Assembly (NCBI GenBank): GCA_020629135.1
Contig: JAHDDX010000010.1
Location: 1-54,309 of the forward strand
Length of the DNA: 54,309 bases
Direction: 5' to 3'
DNA from: Hellea sp.
Lineage (GTDB): Bacteria > Pseudomonadota > Alphaproteobacteria > Caulobacterales > Maricaulaceae
Shown: positions 1 through 8,758 of the stretch, piece by piece
Position numbering within the stretch: the stretch's first letter is position 1
Layout: each line of letters starts with the position of its first letter
Notes under the pieces: model-generated
What the model was told of the DNA's origin: nothing
What the model saw: the letters and a program-made list of their open reading frames with translations, nothing else
Databases searched by the model: none
Translations under genes and position numbers: made by a program

Positions 1-17
1 TAACGCGGGAGCCCCCT

Positions 18-1646
18 ATGCAAGGTCTAATGATGCAACATGAGCTTATGATCAGTGATCTGATCGAGCACGCCGCCAAGGTTCATGGAACACGCGAAAT
101 CTATTCCAAGGAAACTGACGGAACCGACCATCATTATAGCTGGGCCGATTGCGCGCGCCGCACTCGCAAACTCGCCAATGCGTTACTTGCGGCCGGGGTA
201 AAACCGGGCGACCGCGTTGCGACCATTGCCTGGAATAATTACCGCCATATCGAAATTTATTACGCGGTTTCCGGTATCGGTGCGATTGTTCATACGATTA
301 ATCCGCGTCTCGACCCCAAGCAAATCGCCTGGATGATTGGCCACGCCGAGGACAAAATGGTATTTTTCGACAATACATTCGGACCGATCATTGACGGTAT
401 TTCCGGATTTTGCCCGACCGTCGATAATTGGGTGGCCATGTGTGATGCGGAGTCTCTGCCTGATTACAAAACCGATGTGAAAGACTTTGAGGGCTTTGCA
501 TCAGACGGTTCGGAAAATATCGATTGGCCACGTTTTGATGAAAATACAGCCTGTACCCTTTGCTACACCTCTGGAACAACCGGGGATCCGAAAGGTGTTC
601 TGTATTCTCATCGCTCTACTATTCTGCATGCCTGGGCAGGCGCCAGCGCGGACGTTATTGGCGGCGGATCAAATGATGCGGTCCTCGCCGTGGTTCCAAT
701 GTTCCATGTCAGTGCCTGGGGCATTGTTTATAGCGGCGCGATGAGCGGGGCGAAACTTGTAATGCCTGGCCCGGGATTGGACGGTGCCTCTTTGACCAAA
801 ATGATCCAGCAGGAAGGCGTCACATTAATGGCCGGCGTGCCAACCGTCTGGCTTGGCATATATAATTACCTAAAACAGTCCGGAGAGACGATTTCCGGCG
901 TGAAGAAAGCTTTGGTTGGTGGCTCAGCACTTCCAGAGTCTTTGCTGCGCGCCTATGAGCAGGAATTGGGCATTCCCATGCAACAAGGTTGGGGCATGAC
1001 AGAAACCAGCCCGCTAGGCACAACCTATTGTCCATATCCCGGAACGGACCTGTCTGATTATGACAGCACGGTAAAACACAAATTATTTGCGGGGCGCCGC
1101 ATTTTCGGTGTCGATATGAAAATTGTCGATGATGACGGCAACCAATTGCCAGAAGATGGTGAAACCTCCGGCCATCTCCTTGTGCGCGGTCCCTGGGTCG
1201 CCTCAGGTTATTTCAAAGGCGCCGGTCAAGACGCATTTACCGAAGACGGCTGGTTCCAGACGGGTGATGTGGCCGCTTTGCACCCTGAGGGTTATCTTGA
1301 GATTACTGACCGGTCTAAAGACGTCATTAAATCGGGTGGCGAATGGGTCAGCTCCATCGAGGTTGAAAATGCCGCCTGTGATCATCCAGATGTGGCCATG
1401 GCCGCCTGTATCGGTGTCCGGCATGAAAAATGGCAAGAACGCCCTATGCTGATCGTTCAGGCCGTGCCTGGAACCACGCCCGACAAAGAGGAAATCAAGA
1501 AATGCATTGTCGCGAAATGTGCCAAATGGTGGTTACCTGATGCGATCGTCTTTGAAGACGCTCTACCTCTGGGCGCGACAGGTAAAATTTTGAAACGGGA
1601 ACTCAAAGTCAAATATAAGGATTTTGACCTCGAATCTCAATCCTGA
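18..1646 (+). CDS. Acyl-CoA synthetase (AMP-forming), long/medium-chain fatty acid or DmdB-like
   Basis: Activates a carboxylic acid to its CoA thioester through an acyl-adenylate; cytosolic. The 542-residue length is normal for the family. The AMP-binding P-loop YTSGTTGDPKG lies at about 183-193, the GWGMTETSP motif near 328, the hinge and A8 region DRSKDVIKSGGEWVSS in the last quarter, and the C-terminal catalytic lysine in TGKILKRELK. The start at 18 is supported by GGGAG at 7-11; other in-frame ATGs follow at 30, 33 and 48. The N-terminus and overall pattern resemble 3-(methylthio)propionyl-CoA ligases (DmdB) and other alphaproteobacterial acyl-CoA ligases, so the substrate is not fixed by sequence. 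It converges on the next gene with a 10-base overlap. Confidence 0.9.
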   Translation: MQGLMMQHELMISDLIEHAAKVHGTREIYSKETDGTDHHYSWADCARRTRKLANALLAAGVKPGDRVATIAWNNYRHIEIYYAVSGIGAIVHTINPRLDPKQIAWMIGHAEDKMVFFDNTFGPIIDGISGFCPTVDNWVAMCDAESLPDYKTDVKDFEGFASDGSENIDWPRFDENTACTLCYTSGTTGDPKGVLYSHRSTILHAWAGASADVIGGGSNDAVLAVVPMFHVSAWGIVYSGAMSGAKLVMPGPGLDGASLTKMIQQEGVTLMAGVPTVWLGIYNYLKQSGETISGVKKALVGGSALPESLLRAYEQELGIPMQQGWGMTETSPLGTTYCPYPGTDLSDYDSTVKHKLFAGRRIFGVDMKIVDDDGNQLPEDGETSGHLLVRGPWVASGYFKGAGQDAFTEDGWFQTGDVAALHPEGYLEITDRSKDVIKSGGEWVSSIEVENAACDHPDVAMAACIGVRHEKWQERPMLIVQAVPGTTPDKEEIKKCIVAKCAKWWLPDAIVFEDALPLGATGKILKRELKVKYKDFDLESQS

Positions 1647-2329
1647 GGACCAGCCTTCAATCGGGCCGTTCTGATCTCAGAATAGGCCCGGTTGACCATG
1701 GCCATTTTATGATTGGCCAGACCAATTAGTTCGTTTGGCAGACCACGCGCCATAAGTCTGTCAGGGTGATTAGCCGCCGCCATACGGCGATAGGCCTTTT
1801 TCAGATCTGCATCCGAGATATCTTCGTCCACCCCAAGAATGAGATAGGGATCATCCGCCGCACGCCCCATATGGGCGACACGAATTCGTTTGAATTCCCG
1901 GTCAGAAAATCCAAAAATCTGGGCCACTGATTGGAGGTAGTCCATTTCATCCTCGGTCACGACGCCGTCGGCCAGAGCGATATGAAACAATCCGTCCATC
2001 ACATCTTCAAGAGCCGCCGGTTGCGCCCGATATTTACGCGCGACGATTGCCGCATAACGCCGATAACCCAGCGTCGTTTGACGGGCCAGATCAAAAAATC
2101 GCCCGATCTGAATGTCATCTTGCGGCCCGGCTTGAAACACCCGTTTAAAGGCCGCGACTTCATCGGCGGTTACCTGTCCATCTGACTTTGCCATTTTGGC
2201 ACCGAGCGCGATCAGCGCGGCTGTTACACCCGCGGGTTCAATCTGGCTCGCCTCGCCATCCGTGTTTTTTGGATTAGGCGGCCCGAAAAGCCGGGCGCTT
2301 GCCGCCCAAATCCGTGTCCAGAAATTCAT
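1637..2329 (-). CDS. TerB-like / J-domain protein (DjlA-like co-chaperone)
   Basis: A 230-residue protein with two recognisable parts. A TerB-like helical domain spans about residues 30-140 (LGAKMAKSDGQVTADEVAAF, ALADGVVTEDEMDYL acidic turns). A C-terminal J-domain spans about 163-228 with the HPD motif (AANHPDRLMARG) that stimulates DnaK. This is the DjlA domain set. DjlA of enterics has an N-terminal membrane helix; here the N-terminus (MNFWTRIWAASARLFG) is only a short amphipathic stretch, so a soluble or peripheral protein is more likely. AGAGGG upstream of the ATG supports the start. The 3' end overlaps the facing acyl-CoA ligase by 10 bases. Confidence 0.85.
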   Translation of the reverse strand: MNFWTRIWAASARLFGPPNPKNTDGEASQIEPAGVTAALIALGAKMAKSDGQVTADEVAAFKRVFQAGPQDDIQIGRFFDLARQTTLGYRRYAAIVARKYRAQPAALEDVMDGLFHIALADGVVTEDEMDYLQSVAQIFGFSDREFKRIRVAHMGRAADDPYLILGVDEDISDADLKKAYRRMAAANHPDRLMARGLPNELIGLANHKMAMVNRAYSEIRTARLKAGPQD

Positions 2330-2445
2330 ATGCGCCCTCTGCCAGAGTTTGAGATCACTTTCAATTGATCAAAACGCTCTATCCCCAGCAATTATTTGCT
2401 TAAATGCCGAGGCATGATTAGAGTTAAGAAAAAAGGGAGGCCTCA

Positions 2446-3711
2446 ATGCGTAAAATTTCTGCCATCATTACAGGTTCAATGCTTTTGTCGTCGACGGCAT
2501 TGGCGCAAAACGCGCTGGTTCATGCCGGTCATGTTCTGGATCCGAATTCCGGCACCTATGCGCAAAATCAATTTATTCACATTGAGGACGGCGTAATCAA
2601 AGACCGAGGCAATTGGAATAGCCGCCCTGACCTCGACCTGGTTACCATCGACTTGTCGGATAAATATGTATTGCCCGGCTTACTTGATGCGCATGTCCAT
2701 CTAACCGGCGACTCAAAAGTTCATGGTTATAAGCGCCTGACCCGTTCGGTGCCTCGACAGGCCATTACAGGCGTTCGCAATGCTAAACGGACCCTGGATG
2801 CCGGGTTTACAACTGTCAGAAATCTGGGCGCTGCCGGCTACGCGGATATCGCTCTTAGAGACGCAATTGATGACGGCGATGTCCCCGGTCCCCGTATCAT
2901 TGCGGCCGGCCCGTCATTGGGTATCACGGGCGGTCATTGCGACAATAATCTATTGCCAAAGGAATACGGCGCCAAGGCTGACGGTGTGGCGGACGGTCCT
3001 TGGGCGCTCCGGGCTAAAGTTCGAGAAAACAAGAAATACGGTGCCAATGTCATCAAATTTTGCGCAACAGGCGGTGTTCTGTCCAAAGGCACAGATGTTG
3101 GTGCTCAACAATTCTCACTCGAAGAAATGAAAGCCATAGTTGATGAGGCCCACCTGGCCGGGATGAAAGTCGCTGCCCATGCCCATGGTGCAAAAGGAAT
3201 TGAAACGGCAATTCAGGCCGGGGTCGACTCCATCGAGCATTCGAGCTTCATATCCGATAAAGGCATTAAGGATGCCAAACGCGAAGGCGTTTATCTTTCA
3301 ATGGATGTCTATAATTCGGACTATATTCTAAATGAGGGTGAAAAAGCCGGCATGCTAAAAGAATCGCTGGACAAAGAACGCCGCGTTGGAAAAATTCAAC
3401 GTGAAAGTTTTCGTCGGGCCGTTAGAGCTGGCGCCAAAATGGCCTTTGGCTCCGACGCGGCGGTTTATCCGCATGGTCAAAACGGGCATCAATTTTCCTA
3501 TATGGTGACTTGGGGTATGACGCCACTGCAATCAATTCAGGCAGCGACGATTAACAATGCAGATCTCTTTGGAATGTCGGATAAGGTCGGCACATTAGAC
3601 CCGGGGAAATTTGCTGATTTAATCGCACTAGACGAAGATCCGCTCAACAATATCGATATTATGCAAACCGTTCCATTTGTGATGAAGGGCGGCGTCACTT
3701 ACAAAAAGTAA
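2446..3711 (+). CDS. Exported metal-dependent amidohydrolase (Xaa-Pro dipeptidase / imidazolonepropionase-like)
   Basis: A 421-residue amidohydrolase-superfamily enzyme with a signal peptide (about residues 1-20, ending TALAQ), so it probably acts in the periplasm. Metal ligands are visible: HxH at H83/H85 (DAHVHLTG), H245 and H265 (HAHG, SIEHSS), and D337 (FGSDAA). These fit the subgroup that hydrolyses Xaa-Pro or Xaa-Arg dipeptides and N-acyl amino acids. GGGAGG sits just upstream of the ATG. The next gene, 43 bases downstream on the same strand, is an exported S9 peptidase, which supports a shared job in peptide use. The exact substrate cannot be read from sequence. Confidence 0.88.
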   Translation: MRKISAIITGSMLLSSTALAQNALVHAGHVLDPNSGTYAQNQFIHIEDGVIKDRGNWNSRPDLDLVTIDLSDKYVLPGLLDAHVHLTGDSKVHGYKRLTRSVPRQAITGVRNAKRTLDAGFTTVRNLGAAGYADIALRDAIDDGDVPGPRIIAAGPSLGITGGHCDNNLLPKEYGAKADGVADGPWALRAKVRENKKYGANVIKFCATGGVLSKGTDVGAQQFSLEEMKAIVDEAHLAGMKVAAHAHGAKGIETAIQAGVDSIEHSSFISDKGIKDAKREGVYLSMDVYNSDYILNEGEKAGMLKESLDKERRVGKIQRESFRRAVRAGAKMAFGSDAAVYPHGQNGHQFSYMVTWGMTPLQSIQAATINNADLFGMSDKVGTLDPGKFADLIALDEDPLNNIDIMQTVPFVMKGGVTYKK

Positions 3712-3754
3712 GCTGACTTCAAGCTGATATTATAATCAATCAAAGGCGCTAATC

Positions 3755-5794
3755 ATGACTAATACAAAAAAGCTCGTTACTTCGTCCATTCTCGTCGCAT
3801 TGGGAACTTTCGCCCTCTCCGCGACATCTGCCGCGCAGGTGAATAAAACCAGTCCGGATCGGTTTTCAATCGATCATATAATGCAGATGAAAACCGTGCG
3901 AGATTTGACCCTCAGCCCGGATGGAAACTGGGTCGCCTATACGGTCTCGCGCATGGATGAGGATAAGGATAAGCGCTTTAAGCAAATTTTTATCTCATCA
4001 ATTGATGGCGAAACGACTATTCCAATGACCGCCTCCTATACGAATGCGTCCTCACCCCAATGGAGCCCGGACGGTAAATATCTCAGCTTTCTCGGTGTTC
4101 GCGGCAAAGATGACAAGGCAAAGGCACAGGTCTGGCTGCTTGATCGGCGCGGCGGTGAAGCCCAGCAATATACGAAGGTAAAACAAGGCGTTAACGGGTT
4201 TTTGTGGGCGCCGAACGGCCAACAAATGGTGCTGACCATCAAAGACCCAAAACCAGAAGATCCGGAAACAGACAAAGATAATGACAAGTCTAATGACGAA
4301 AAACCGGAACCCTTTGTCATTGATCGGCTCCAATTCAAAAAGGATTATGTGGGGTATCTCGATCGTCGCCGAACACATTTTTATTTGTTTGACGGCACCA
4401 ATGACCCGGTTCAAATTACGTCAGGTGACTATGACGACAGCGACCCAAAGTGGAGCCCGGATAGCCAGCACATTGCATTTGTTTCCAAACGCGAAGGCGA
4501 TCCTGATGCTAACGATAACAGCGACATTTGGATCGTCAAAGCGGATAAAAATACGAAACGCCATCCGCTCACGCAATTAACGACCAATCCTGGACCGGAC
4601 CGATCTCCAGCCTGGTCCGCTGACGGCGCATCCATTGCTTATGTGTCATCGGTTGAACCCGAAAAACTCTGGTACGCAACGGATGATCTGGCAATCGTCG
4701 ATGTCGCCTCTAAATCATCGCGCTTGTTAAGCGCTGAATATGACCGCATGATCAGCAACCCTATGTTTGATCCCGCGTCCGGGCATATCTATGCGGTCGC
4801 CGCTGATGGGGGTAATCGCCCGCTCATCTCGTTTGATCCAGCAAACGGAACCCACACGATTAAGACACCTGGAGATCTTTCGATTCGCAGTTTTGATATC
4901 GCAAAAAATGGGCAAATCGCCGTTTTAAAATCCAACCATGAAAAGCCTTATGAAGTCTTTGCTTTTGATAAAAATGGCTTTGCCCAGGTGTCAGATCAAA
5001 ACAAAGGCTTATTAGATGGGGTATTGCTTGGCGATGTTGAACGCTTGAATATACCGGGGTGGAATGACGAAAACGTCGAGAGCTTTGTCTATTATCCTCC
5101 GCGGTATAATAAACGCCGCAAATATCCGACGATTTTCCTATTGCACGGCGGCCCGGTCAGCCAACATGATACATCGTTTGAAGACTGGGCGCGGTTATAC
5201 GCGGCTCAGGGCTATATTGCGGTTCTTCCTAATCCGCATGGCTCATCCGGTTATGGCCAGGAATTTTCTTACGCGCTTAACCGGCAATGGGGCGTGCCTG
5301 ACTTTGCTGACGTCGATGCCATTGCAACCCATCTCGTTAATGAGGGAATAAGCGACGAAAAGAAACTCGGCGTGGGCGGCTGGTCCTATGGTGGCATTTT
5401 GACAAATTATGTCATTACTAAATCAAATCGATTTGCAGGCGCTGTAACCGGCGCGAGCGAAGTTAACCACAGGGCGAATTACGGACATGATATCTATCAA
5501 CATTTTTGGGAAGTTGAGCTGGGACTGCCTTGGGAAGATATCGACGCCTGGGAATCCATGAACCCTTTCAACGACCTTGGCAAAGTGACCACGCCGACCC
5601 TTGTTATGGGGGGGCAGCTTGATTGGAATGTCCCGATCCAAAATTCAGAGCAACTTTATCAGGTCCTAAAACGTCGTGGGATTGAAACGCAGCTCGTCGT
5701 CTATCCTGACGAATATCACGGCATTAGCCGCCCGAGCTTTGTCCGCGACAGGTTGGATCGTTATCTCGCCTGGTATGATAAATACGTCAAATAG
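3755..5794 (+). CDS. Exported S9 family prolyl oligopeptidase (acylaminoacyl-/dipeptidyl-peptidase-like)
   Basis: A 679-residue serine peptidase with a signal peptide (about 1-27, ending SAAQ). The first two thirds is a WD-like beta-propeller with repeated strands such as LSPDGNWVAYTVS, WSPDGKYLSFLG, WSPDSQHIAFVS and WSADGASIAYVSS. The C-terminal alpha/beta-hydrolase domain carries the triad S544 (GWSYGG), D623 (GGQLDWNVP) and H655 (DEYHGIS). A charged loop rich in D, K, P and E near residues 165-185 interrupts the propeller. It follows the amidohydrolase by 43 bases and precedes the ribokinase by a few, so it is probably in the same transcript. It is likely to cleave small peptides in the periplasm. 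Confidence 0.92.
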   Translation: MTNTKKLVTSSILVALGTFALSATSAAQVNKTSPDRFSIDHIMQMKTVRDLTLSPDGNWVAYTVSRMDEDKDKRFKQIFISSIDGETTIPMTASYTNASSPQWSPDGKYLSFLGVRGKDDKAKAQVWLLDRRGGEAQQYTKVKQGVNGFLWAPNGQQMVLTIKDPKPEDPETDKDNDKSNDEKPEPFVIDRLQFKKDYVGYLDRRRTHFYLFDGTNDPVQITSGDYDDSDPKWSPDSQHIAFVSKREGDPDANDNSDIWIVKADKNTKRHPLTQLTTNPGPDRSPAWSADGASIAYVSSVEPEKLWYATDDLAIVDVASKSSRLLSAEYDRMISNPMFDPASGHIYAVAADGGNRPLISFDPANGTHTIKTPGDLSIRSFDIAKNGQIAVLKSNHEKPYEVFAFDKNGFAQVSDQNKGLLDGVLLGDVERLNIPGWNDENVESFVYYPPRYNKRRKYPTIFLLHGGPVSQHDTSFEDWARLYAAQGYIAVLPNPHGSSGYGQEFSYALNRQWGVPDFADVDAIATHLVNEGISDEKKLGVGGWSYGGILTNYVITKSNRFAGAVTGASEVNHRANYGHDIYQHFWEVELGLPWEDIDAWESMNPFNDLGKVTTPTLVMGGQLDWNVPIQNSEQLYQVLKRRGIETQLVVYPDEYHGISRPSFVRDRLDRYLAWYDKYVK

Positions 5795-5817
5795 AAGATC
5801 TAATGATTGGAGAATGC

Positions 5818-6675
5818 ATGTCCTCCCCTGTTTCCATTTGCGCATTGGGATCAATTAATCTCGATCTTATTATTCAGACCCCAAAATTACCTGGCGCTGG
5901 AGAAACCGTCACAGGCGGCGTATTTCATTCATTACCAGGAGGGAAAGGCGCGAACACCGCCGTCGCGGCCCGTTGCCTTGGCGCTGATGTTATGTTGGCC
6001 GGTGCTGCGGGTAATGACGATTATTTTGATCAGGCGTCAGTTTATTTGCAACAGCATGGAGTCGACCTCAATCAAATTGCCAAAATTCCGAACGCGCATA
6101 CCGGGCTCGCTTTTATCAATCTGTCTGAAGACGGCGAAAACCAAATTGCGGTTGCGTCAGGCGCGAATGGGGCCTTCCTCCCGAAACACCTGTCAGAGAT
6201 AACGACTGACGCCATTATCACGCAATTTGAAATCCCTATCGAGACCATTGCCGCGGCGATTAAGGACTTTAACGGTTTTGTTGCGATCAACGCTTCGCCA
6301 GTCATGCCGGGTTTGGACAAAGTACTGGACCAGGCCTCGCTCATTATCGTGAATGAGGGCGAATTTGCGGCGTATGAAAATGATCTTGATGGCTATACCG
6401 GCCTGCTTGCCGTAACGCTCGGATCTAAGGGCGCCTTGCTTTATGATAATGGCAAAGAAGTTGCCCGGGCCAAACCACGCCCCGTAAATGTCGTGGACAC
6501 GACCGGCGCTGGCGACGCCTTCGCCGCAGCAATCACAGTTGCCTTAGTTGAAGGTCAGCCGCCGCAAGACGCACTTGAATTCGCTTGTGCCGTTGGATCA
6601 TTGGTTACTACAAAAATCGGGACACAAACCGCCGCACCTAGTCGACGCGATGTTGAGGAATTATTGGCTTCCTAA
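5818..6675 (+). CDS. rbsK: Ribokinase-like PfkB carbohydrate kinase
   Basis: A 285-residue PfkB-family kinase that probably phosphorylates ribose (ATP-dependent, cytosol). The N-terminal GSINLDLI and GGKGANTAVAAR motifs and the C-terminal PfkB signature DTTGAGDAFAAAIT, with the catalytic aspartate, are all present. An ATG exists at 5803, but GGAG at 5808-5811 is well placed for the ATG at 5818, and the family N-terminus begins there. The gene directly downstream is a nucleoside hydrolase, whose product is ribose, so the pair makes sense as nucleoside-ribose salvage. A deoxyribose or other sugar kinase remains possible. Confidence 0.88.
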   Translation: MSSPVSICALGSINLDLIIQTPKLPGAGETVTGGVFHSLPGGKGANTAVAARCLGADVMLAGAAGNDDYFDQASVYLQQHGVDLNQIAKIPNAHTGLAFINLSEDGENQIAVASGANGAFLPKHLSEITTDAIITQFEIPIETIAAAIKDFNGFVAINASPVMPGLDKVLDQASLIIVNEGEFAAYENDLDGYTGLLAVTLGSKGALLYDNGKEVARAKPRPVNVVDTTGAGDAFAAAITVALVEGQPPQDALEFACAVGSLVTTKIGTQTAAPSRRDVEELLAS

Positions 6676-6702
6676 ATCTAACCAAATCAGTAGAACACCT
6701 TT

Positions 6703-7644
6703 ATGAGCACAAAAGTTATTATCGATTGCGATCCGGGACTGGATGACGCCTTAAATCTGTTTATGGCCTTCGGCGACGGTGTTGATATAGATATTTTAGG
6801 AATTGTAGCGGTTGCCGGCAATGTCGGTTTGGCTAAAACCGAGCGTAATACTCGGCTCTTGTGTGAAATAGCCGGCCGATCAGATATTCCCGTTTTCGCA
6901 GGATGCGACGCGCCTTTAAACTATCCATTAGCGACGGCGGAAGAAGTGCATGGCGGCGAAGGTCTAGAAGGCATTGAAATCTTTCAACCCAAAATGCCTT
7001 TGCAGAGTCAAAATGGTGTTGAATTCATTATTGAGACCCTCAGGTCTGCCGAGGAGCATTCGGTTACTCTCGTTCCAACGGGACCACTGACCAATATCGC
7101 AGCGGCAATAATACAAGCGCCTGATATCATTCCTAAAATCAAAGAAATCGTGCTCATGGGCGGCGCTCTCCGTGAAGGCGGAAACATCACGCCCTCGGCC
7201 GAGTTTAATATTTATGTCGATCCTCATGCCGCACAGATCGTGTTCGATAGCGACATTCCAAAAATCGTTTTCGGCCTCGATGTTACCCACCAGGTGCTGG
7301 TTTCAACCGAAGTCATGAGCCGCATTCAGGCGATTGGTAATCCAGTCTCAGATGCGGCTTATAACCTTTTGAAATCCTATAATGTTTTTGACTCTGATAA
7401 ATATGGCGAAGATGGCGCGCCGCTGCATGACCCCTGTACTATCGCCTATGTTTTAAAACCTGATCTTTTCAAACTCAAAGCCTGTAATATTCGAGTTGAA
7501 GCCGACTCCCCGATCACAAGAGGTCATACAGCCGTAGATTTCTGGCACGCAACCGACCTGCCTCGCACAAGTCATTGGGCCTATGAAGTCGATCGCGACG
7601 GTTTTTTTAATCTATTGATCGAATTGTTGGAAACCTATTCATAG
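6703..7644 (+). CDS. Inosine-uridine preferring nucleoside hydrolase
   Basis: A 313-residue nucleoside N-ribohydrolase that splits nucleosides to free base and ribose. The calcium-binding DxDPGxDDA motif is intact at the N-terminus (IIDCDPGLDDALN). The middle holds LVPTGPLTNIA and GGALREGGNITPSAEFN, and the C-terminal part has LHDPCTIAYVLKP, all family hallmarks. There is no signal peptide, so it is cytosolic. It lies 27 bases after the ribokinase, which would use the released ribose. No strong Shine-Dalgarno precedes the ATG; translational coupling to the upstream gene is plausible. Confidence 0.93.
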   Translation: MSTKVIIDCDPGLDDALNLFMAFGDGVDIDILGIVAVAGNVGLAKTERNTRLLCEIAGRSDIPVFAGCDAPLNYPLATAEEVHGGEGLEGIEIFQPKMPLQSQNGVEFIIETLRSAEEHSVTLVPTGPLTNIAAAIIQAPDIIPKIKEIVLMGGALREGGNITPSAEFNIYVDPHAAQIVFDSDIPKIVFGLDVTHQVLVSTEVMSRIQAIGNPVSDAAYNLLKSYNVFDSDKYGEDGAPLHDPCTIAYVLKPDLFKLKACNIRVEADSPITRGHTAVDFWHATDLPRTSHWAYEVDRDGFFNLLIELLETYS

Positions 7645-7725
7645 CAACTCGAAGTGATCTCTCTATAATTCGATTGAAGACGTTGAGTTCAGGAACTATT
7701 GAGATCATGAACCAAGGATTTTAAT

Positions 7726-8550
7726 ATGCACGTGCATATCTTAACCGATAAAGCTTACGAAACGGACGCTGTCGATGCGATTGCCGAAATTCACAATGCT
7801 CAGCTCAAGCTTAGTTTTGCCTGTTACACAAATCCGGATGAACGCCTGGACGCGCTGAGTAAAATTGAACCATCTGACAGCGGGCTTATTTTATATAACA
7901 TTACGGATTGGTACAGCGCGGGGCTCAGACAACTCAATATTTTGTCCGGCAATGGTGTGCCTATTATCGAGGTTCACCCTAAAAACATCTTTTGCGAATC
8001 TGGAAGCCCCCTACCTAAACTCAATGGAAACAAGGTTGGGTTGATTTGTGGATTTCAATCGCGGGGACTTCTGACGGCCATTGCAAGACTAAACAATACA
8101 AAACTTTCGACTACTTCAGTTAAAACAAAGCGAAAGGTTCGCATAATTAACGGGCCCAACCTGAACCTGGTTGGTCAAAGGGAACCTGAAATTTACGGCT
8201 TTGATACTCTTGAAGATGTTGAAAAAAGTTGCGTGAATATCGCGAGATCTACGGATCAATCTCTTGAGTTCTTTCAATCCAATTATGAGGGGCAAATCCT
8301 GGATTGGATCCAGGACTCTATTGGTAAGATCGACGCCATTATTCTCAATGCCGGGGCCTTAACCCATACCTCTATCGCGATCCACGATGCCCTAAAGGCC
8401 TTTCCGGGAAAGACGATCGAGCTCCATATTTCCAATCCTCATCAACGAGAAGTTTTCAGACATCAATCCTTCGTTTCACTTGCGGCTGATGCCGTGATTA
8501 CAGGGCTGGGTGTGAAAGGCTATGAACTCGCACTCCTCAGTCAGATATAA
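7726..8550 (+). CDS. Two-domain AroQ-like protein: degenerate N-terminal domain plus type II 3-dehydroquinate dehydratase
   Basis: A 274-residue protein, about twice the usual AroQ length (near 145). Residues about 137-274 are a complete type II dehydroquinase: NGPNLNLVGQREPEIYG with R152 and Y157, ELHISNPHQREVFRHQS with H234, R241 and R245, and the LGVKGYELAL end. Residues 1-125 look like a second, degenerate copy: DSGLILYNITDWYSAG parallels DAIILNAGALTHTS, VPIIEVHPKNIF parallels KTIELHISNPHQ, and GLICGFQSRGLLTAI parallels AVITGLGVKGYELAL. The N-terminal copy lacks the NGPNLN loop and the arginines. AAGGA precedes the ATG. It follows the nucleoside hydrolase by 81 bases. Biosynthetic aroQ could lie elsewhere, so the role of this copy is open. 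Confidence 0.85.
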   Translation: MHVHILTDKAYETDAVDAIAEIHNAQLKLSFACYTNPDERLDALSKIEPSDSGLILYNITDWYSAGLRQLNILSGNGVPIIEVHPKNIFCESGSPLPKLNGNKVGLICGFQSRGLLTAIARLNNTKLSTTSVKTKRKVRIINGPNLNLVGQREPEIYGFDTLEDVEKSCVNIARSTDQSLEFFQSNYEGQILDWIQDSIGKIDAIILNAGALTHTSIAIHDALKAFPGKTIELHISNPHQREVFRHQSFVSLAADAVITGLGVKGYELALLSQI

Positions 8551-8730
8551 CCATCCTCTTTGATGCCAAAGAATACTGCCCCTTCATTTGCCAAATTGGC
8601 TTTTCCGGGTAACAGCCAAAATGCGTTATGAAACAGTTTCAACTCAATTGCGCCTCAAAGCCTGGTCATGCTATCTAGCAATTAATTCACTTTACACACT
8701 TCTCGATTCATGATTTGAAATCGATCACAT

Positions 8731-8745
8731 GTTCACTTAATGTTC
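8731..8745. promoter_or_regulatory. LexA (SOS) box of uvrA, alphaproteobacterial type
   Basis: GTTC-ACTTAAT-GTTC is an exact match to the GTTC-N7-GTTC direct repeat bound by alphaproteobacterial LexA. It ends 13 bases before the uvrA ATG, where LexA would block transcription. The rest of the 208-base gap (8551-8758) holds no gene that could be seen. Confidence 0.85.
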
Positions 8746-8758
8746 GGCTCTTGATTTT

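Noticed and set aside
8590-8610. GCCAA-TTGGC hairpin with T-run after the AroQ-like gene as terminator
   Set aside because: The loop would be too small and the stem too short to be stable.
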